Of a stretch of 64,000 bases of DNA, positions 59,984 to 64,000 are shown piece after piece. Positions within the stretch are counted from its first letter, which is position 1, and each line of letters begins with the position of its first letter. The position numbers and the translations under genes were made by a program. The notes under the pieces are model-generated. The model was not told the origin of the DNA. It saw nothing but the letters and a program-made list of their open reading frames with translations, and made no database searches. The stretch is from Mucilaginibacter sp. OK283 (lineage in GTDB: Bacteria > Bacteroidota > Bacteroidia > Sphingobacteriales > Sphingobacteriaceae). The DNA is taken from NCBI RefSeq assembly GCF_900110415.1, contig NZ_FODR01000001.1, positions 868,001 to 932,000 of the forward strand. The letters run 5' to 3'.

Positions 59984-61003
59984 CTATTGATGTTCCTCTA
60001 TTTTATCGGCCTCAATCAATGGCGTATCGGTAATGGCCAGTGAGTGGTTATGCTCAACATAATTTACGGTAGTTAAGCCCAACATGCTGCGCAACTTTTC
60101 GGCAGGTACCTTCAAAGGACCAGGCGAAGGTGCGGTGCCCGGTGCTGGCTGCGGGAAAGCGGTGGAGCATGCGGTATGGAAGGTTATATTGCCCTCAACC
60201 TTTTGAATGGTTTGGTGGATGTGTCCGTTTAAAACCGATACCGAGCCAAAGCGTTTGAGCAGCGCCAAAGCCTGTGCGCTGTCATCAGTTCCCCAGCCCC
60301 AGGCCGGGTAAATGGCCCAAAGCGGGATGTGTGCAAAAACCACTATTGGTGTGCTGTTGGTTAGTGGCTTCAGGTCGTTCTCCAACCATTTTAACTGGGC
60401 AGCACCAATATACCCCAGCCCGCCATCAATATGATTGGTAACATTTACAAGGCCGATGAAATGTACCCCATGCGAATCGAAACTGTACCAGCCATCGCCC
60501 AGCGTACCTTTGCCATAACGCTCCAGGTAAAGTTTGCCGTTGTCGGTTACGTCATGCTCGCCGGGAACGTAAAATATTTTTTCGGTTTTTACCGCTTTTA
60601 ACGATTGTTCCAGCGTGTCAAACTCTTCGGCCTGTGCCAGGTGCGATAAATCGCCGGTGTGCAGCACAAAGGATGGCGCTACTGGCATTGTATTGATTTT
60701 GCCGATGGCTGCGTTTAGCGTACCGACCACATCTGTATTGGCCGGTTTGGCAAAGCCGATGTGGCTATCACTAATCTGCACAAAGCTAAAATCGGATTTG
60801 GGCATCAGCAAGCCTTTTTTGAGGCCGCCTGAAGTTTTATCAATCATCTGGCTCATGCCGTATGATTTCAGGATGCCGCCGGTCATCATCCAGAGTACGC
60901 CGGTACCTGCCCAGGCCATACATTCCAGGAACCCGCGACGGTCAATACCGTCGTTATTGGCTTCAGGGTTTAACGCCTCTTCGGGGCGGAAATGGGTTTT
61001 CAT
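59984..61003 (-). CDS. Exported metallophosphoesterase with Tat-like signal
   Basis: The 339-residue protein begins with a twin-arginine-like signal (DRRGFLECMAWAGTGVLWMM). Calcineurin-type metal motifs follow in order: VQISDSHIGF, LHTGDLSH, YVPGEHDV, VVFAHIPLW and LNGHIHQ. It hydrolyses phosphoester bonds of an unknown substrate. It is the first gene of the row phosphoesterase, YceI, cytochrome c, LytS, LytR. Confidence 0.92.
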   Translation of the reverse strand: MKTHFRPEEALNPEANNDGIDRRGFLECMAWAGTGVLWMMTGGILKSYGMSQMIDKTSGGLKKGLLMPKSDFSFVQISDSHIGFAKPANTDVVGTLNAAIGKINTMPVAPSFVLHTGDLSHLAQAEEFDTLEQSLKAVKTEKIFYVPGEHDVTDNGKLYLERYGKGTLGDGWYSFDSHGVHFIGLVNVTNHIDGGLGYIGAAQLKWLENDLKPLTNSTPIVVFAHIPLWAIYPAWGWGTDDSAQALALLKRFGSVSVLNGHIHQTIQKVEGNITFHTACSTAFPQPAPGTAPSPGPLKVPAEKLRSMLGLTTVNYVEHNHSLAITDTPLIEADKIEEHQ

Positions 61004-61239
61004 AACGGTTATCTTTTTTTGTTGGTTAATGAATTACACCGCTAAAAAAGATAAAGAAAGCCGATGGCTATATTATTTTACATGAAGCAAGCCTATTACT
61101 TGATGAACGATGGTTTTTTGAATGGATTTGACATTGCTAAAATATACCCGGTATTTGTTGTAAGTTTAATGTGCCAAATTTTTATTTTTATTATTGCTAA
61201 CAGGCTGTTATTAAACAGCCAAACCAATTCCTGTTATAC

Positions 61240-61908
61240 ATGAATTTTTATAGTACCATTTTGCTGAACCCTAACCATAACATATATGGCCACGAAATAT
61301 TAAAACTGTTTTTGGCCATTATAACCGGCTGTATTCTTGGGCTGGAGCGGGAGATCAGGGGTAAATCTGCGGGGTTCAGAACGTTGGCATTGATTTGCCT
61401 TGGTGCAACTGTTTTTACCATATGTTCCTATATGCTGGGAGTTGAAACCAACCGCGACCGGATTGCGGCCAACATTATTACCGGTGTGGGCTTTATTGGT
61501 GCAGGGGTAATTTTTCGTAATAACTCGTCTGTATCGGGAATTACCACGGCGGCATCTATATGGATATCGGCGGCCTTAGGGATGCTTTTAGGTATTGGCG
61601 AATTTGCCCTTGCCGGCGTTTCACTGGTGGCCACCCTGTTTGTATTGTACGCCCTTGATTTTATACAGATTTGGATAGATAATAAATTTGAACACCGCCA
61701 CTACCGGCTGGTTTTTAAAAACGCCTGCCAGTTAAGTACCTTGTACAACCAGGTAACCCCGCTTAAGCTGAAAATAGTTAAAATGAAAACTTCACGTAAG
61801 GACGTACAAACCATCCTGGAGTTTGAAATATCCGGGCGGGAGAAAAACCTTGCTTCGTTTAATCAATGGCTTATAGATAGTGAGGAAATCCTCTCGTTTG
61901 AATGGTAG
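61240..61908 (+). CDS. MgtC/SapB family membrane protein
   Basis: The 222-residue protein has about five membrane segments in the first 150 residues with the MgtC signature LFLAIITGCILGLEREIRGK and SAGFRTLALICLGATVFT, then TGVGFIGAGVIFRNNSSVSGITTAASIW. A soluble ACT-like end follows (about 150-222). MgtC proteins help cells cope with low magnesium; their activity is not settled. It stands alone, divergent from the phosphoesterase gene. Confidence 0.94.
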   Translation: MNFYSTILLNPNHNIYGHEILKLFLAIITGCILGLEREIRGKSAGFRTLALICLGATVFTICSYMLGVETNRDRIAANIITGVGFIGAGVIFRNNSSVSGITTAASIWISAALGMLLGIGEFALAGVSLVATLFVLYALDFIQIWIDNKFEHRHYRLVFKNACQLSTLYNQVTPLKLKIVKMKTSRKDVQTILEFEISGREKNLASFNQWLIDSEEILSFEW

Positions 61909-62078
61909 GCAGTTGGCCCAACTGGTATTCATTTGATAAAAGCTGATACAAAATAAACCGATAGCCATGATGCCGTGTTTATTGAACTATATTGGACAAT
62001 CTATTTTAAACAGGTTAGCGAAATTTGCCTGATCCAAAATCGCTGATCAAACCAATATTCAAATAGTTTAATAACATC

Positions 62079-64000
62079 ATGACTCATCAACATTCGGGAT
62101 ATATAACCAAAGCCATCTTTTTCCTGGCTGCTATCTGCACGCTTGCTGTCCAAAAAAGCCAGGCCCAGGCCGAACTGATGCCCTATGGCAACCTCAACGG
62201 CATTCGCGTAAAAGGCCAGCTAATGGCTTTTAACACCAGTATTGATGTGGTTGGCAACAGCTGGCACAAAATAAACGCGACAGCAAAGGAACATCAACGG
62301 CCGAAGTTTAAACGGGAGGGCAATGTTGAAATCGTAAATACAGCTATTGATAGCCTGGTATTTACCGAAACTGTTACCGACGTAGGCAAGGGTAAAATCA
62401 AAATAAACATCATATGCAATGTACGCAGGGATACCAGCATCATAGGCGTTTACCTGGGCCTGCGGTTGCCCAAGGCGGTGTACGCAGCCAGCCAGGTTAC
62501 ACTAAAAGACCAGGCCATGGCCACTGAAGTACTTAAAGATGATATGCCTACTGTAACGGCTAAGGGCATTAACTTTAAATCGCCCAGGCAACAATTCAGC
62601 ATCACTACCAATGAGGCTGCGCTTATTATAAGGCCGCAAAGCGAAGATTTAAAATACATCCAGCTGTACTTTCCAATTTGCGAAGGCACGCTTAAAAAGG
62701 GCGATTTATTTGAGAAAACCTTCGAGATTAAAGTGGCCGGCGATATTGATAACACCGATGCAACTATGCAGCTGGATACCGCCGTACAGGGCCGTGAATT
62801 TGCCGGGCTGGGTGGCAACTTCCGTCTGCAAAATGCCAAAACCGACCCGCAGGTGATAGACTATTGTTTGAAAAACCTGCGCGTAGCCTGGGGCCGGGTT
62901 GAGATGCCCTGGCGCGATTGGCAACCCGATATCAGCACCGATCCTGTAGCTGTGGCCGATAGTGGTAAACTGAATAACCACGTCAAACAGTCGATGGAGA
63001 TGGCGCAACGGCTGGGGCAAATGAATATGCCTGTGGTATTAACGGCATGGGCGCCGCCGCAATGGGCGGTTGTTGGTAAGCTAAAGTACCGCCCTACACC
63101 GGATGGCGTTTGGGGCAACCCGCTTAATAATGATAACACGCAGCAGATTTACAAATCAATTACCGATTACATCATCTACCTCAAAAACCATTACGGCGTT
63201 GAGGTTACTTACTTTTCGTTTAATGAATCGGACCTGGGTATCAATATTCGCCAAACCGGCGAGGAACACCTGGCACTGATAAAAGGCCTGGGTAAATATT
63301 TTGCCGATAAAGGACTAAAAACCAAATTGCTGCTGGGCGATAACTCAGATGCCACCACCTACAAATTTATTTACCCGGCCATGAATGATCCGGAAGCCAG
63401 GCCATACATCGGCGCGGTATCGTTTCACTCCTGGCGCGGCTGGGATACCCCAACACTACAAAAATGGGCCGATGCCGCTACCCAACTAAACCTGCCCCTT
63501 TTGGTTGGCGAAGGTAGTATTGATGCCGCCGCATGGGAGTACCCGGCTTACTTTGAAGAGCAATCATACGCGCTTGAAGAGATTAACCTGTACACCCGGC
63601 TGTTGGCTATATGCCAGCCCTTATCTATTTTGCAATGGCAGCTCACGGCAGATTATTCGCCATTGAGCGGCGGCGGTATTTTTGGCAATAACGAGCCCCT
63701 GAAACCAACACAGCGTTTTTGGCAGCTAAAGCAGCTGGCATCAACCCCGGCCGGCCTGAAAGCGCTGGCGGTTACTGTTGATAACCCTGCCATATCATGC
63801 GCGGCTTTGGGCGATGCAGGCAAGCGCAAATACGTTATCCACATGGTAAATAACAGTGCGGCACGTAAAGTTTATTTAAAGGGCTTACCGGCATCTGTTA
63901 CCCGGCTTAAGGTTTACGTTACCGACAAAGACCATAACGTTAGCCAAAAAGGCAACATTGAGGTTAATAATAATCAGGCAGCGTTTAAGCTAAGCGCCAG
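62079..64000 (+). CDS. GH30-like exported glycoside hydrolase, C-terminal end outside window
   Basis: An ATG at 62079 opens a frame of 640 codons that runs off the right edge. A signal region (FFLAAICTLAVQKSQAQ) precedes a beta-rich N-terminal domain (about 35-240). The clan-A barrel follows: GLGGNFRLQ, RVEMPWRDWQ, the acid/base Glu383 in SFNESDLG and the nucleophile Glu478 in LLVGEGSID. SILQWQLTADYSPLSGGG closes the barrel. GH30 enzymes act on xylan, galactan or glucosides; the specificity here is unknown, though the region suits plant cell-wall glycans. Confidence 0.82.
   Translation, partial: MTHQHSGYITKAIFFLAAICTLAVQKSQAQAELMPYGNLNGIRVKGQLMAFNTSIDVVGNSWHKINATAKEHQRPKFKREGNVEIVNTAIDSLVFTETVTDVGKGKIKINIICNVRRDTSIIGVYLGLRLPKAVYAASQVTLKDQAMATEVLKDDMPTVTAKGINFKSPRQQFSITTNEAALIIRPQSEDLKYIQLYFPICEGTLKKGDLFEKTFEIKVAGDIDNTDATMQLDTAVQGREFAGLGGNFRLQNAKTDPQVIDYCLKNLRVAWGRVEMPWRDWQPDISTDPVAVADSGKLNNHVKQSMEMAQRLGQMNMPVVLTAWAPPQWAVVGKLKYRPTPDGVWGNPLNNDNTQQIYKSITDYIIYLKNHYGVEVTYFSFNESDLGINIRQTGEEHLALIKGLGKYFADKGLKTKLLLGDNSDATTYKFIYPAMNDPEARPYIGAVSFHSWRGWDTPTLQKWADAATQLNLPLLVGEGSIDAAAWEYPAYFEEQSYALEEINLYTRLLAICQPLSILQWQLTADYSPLSGGGIFGNNEPLKPTQRFWQLKQLASTPAGLKALAVTVDNPAISCAALGDAGKRKYVIHMVNNSAARKVYLKGLPASVTRLKVYVTDKDHNVSQKGNIEVNNNQAAFKLSA

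Overview
The window looks like chromosomal DNA of a Bacteroidota bacterium, most likely a Sphingobacteriaceae member close to Mucilaginibacter or Pedobacter (inferred from gene families; no search was run). Supporting signs: SusC/SusD proteins with an ECF sigma/FecR pair, a NUDIX-type arabinose regulator, a GH3-like adenylating protein beside lptB, folP divergent from a DUF1599 gene, a LytS/LytR-type pair, TAnnTTTG-type promoter elements, and many intergenic palindromic repeats. No rRNA, tRNA, CRISPR array or complete insertion sequence was seen.

Left part (1-12.9 kb): the start of a TonB-dependent receptor (cut by the window edge), a PAS sensor that has a phosphoacceptor region but no ATPase domain, then a minus-strand L-arabinose catabolic block: araB, araD, a GH27 glycosidase, araA and a sodium/sugar symporter, with an AraR-like NUDIX regulator upstream. 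The GH27 enzyme lacks a galactose-recognising aspartate and may be a beta-L-arabinopyranosidase.

Middle (12.9-31.9 kb): a plus-strand arabinan utilisation locus: lipoprotein aldose 1-epimerase, ECF sigma factor, FecR anti-sigma factor, SusC (with STN domain), SusD, two GH51 arabinofuranosidases and three GH43 enzymes. The inferred logic is extracellular or periplasmic debranching and cleavage of arabinan, SusCD import, mutarotation, symport across the inner membrane and AraA/AraB/AraD conversion to D-xylulose 5-phosphate. Three minus-strand genes (membrane protein, cyclase, DUF1016 nuclease) separate sigma from anti-sigma.

31.9-33.2 kb is a small accessory island: a YafQ-type toxin/antitoxin pair and a 54-residue protein coupled to a minimal nucleotidyltransferase. 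From 33.3 to 52.9 kb lie a PIG-L deacetylase fusion, DUF922 protease-like protein, SPFH protein, shikimate kinase, an orphan ABC permease, DoxX-like protein, DUF1599 protein, folP, a GNAT, a GH3-family protein, lptB, recJ, an MBL hydrolase, a receiver protein, a fatty acid desaturase and an aminotransferase. From 53 to 64 kb: an AraC regulator with a further GH43 enzyme, cupin, Old Yellow Enzyme, LytTR two-component pair in line with cytochrome c, YceI and metallophosphoesterase genes, MgtC, and a GH30-like enzyme cut by the right edge.

The most unusual signal is intergenic. At least ten gaps hold DNA with a strict 7-base periodicity, each gap with its own heptamer family, usually with a complementary half later in the gap; five of these lie between convergent genes. 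Separate palindrome families are also dispersed, including one copy in each gap of the four-gene glycosidase run and one copy apparently split by an 89-bp insertion.
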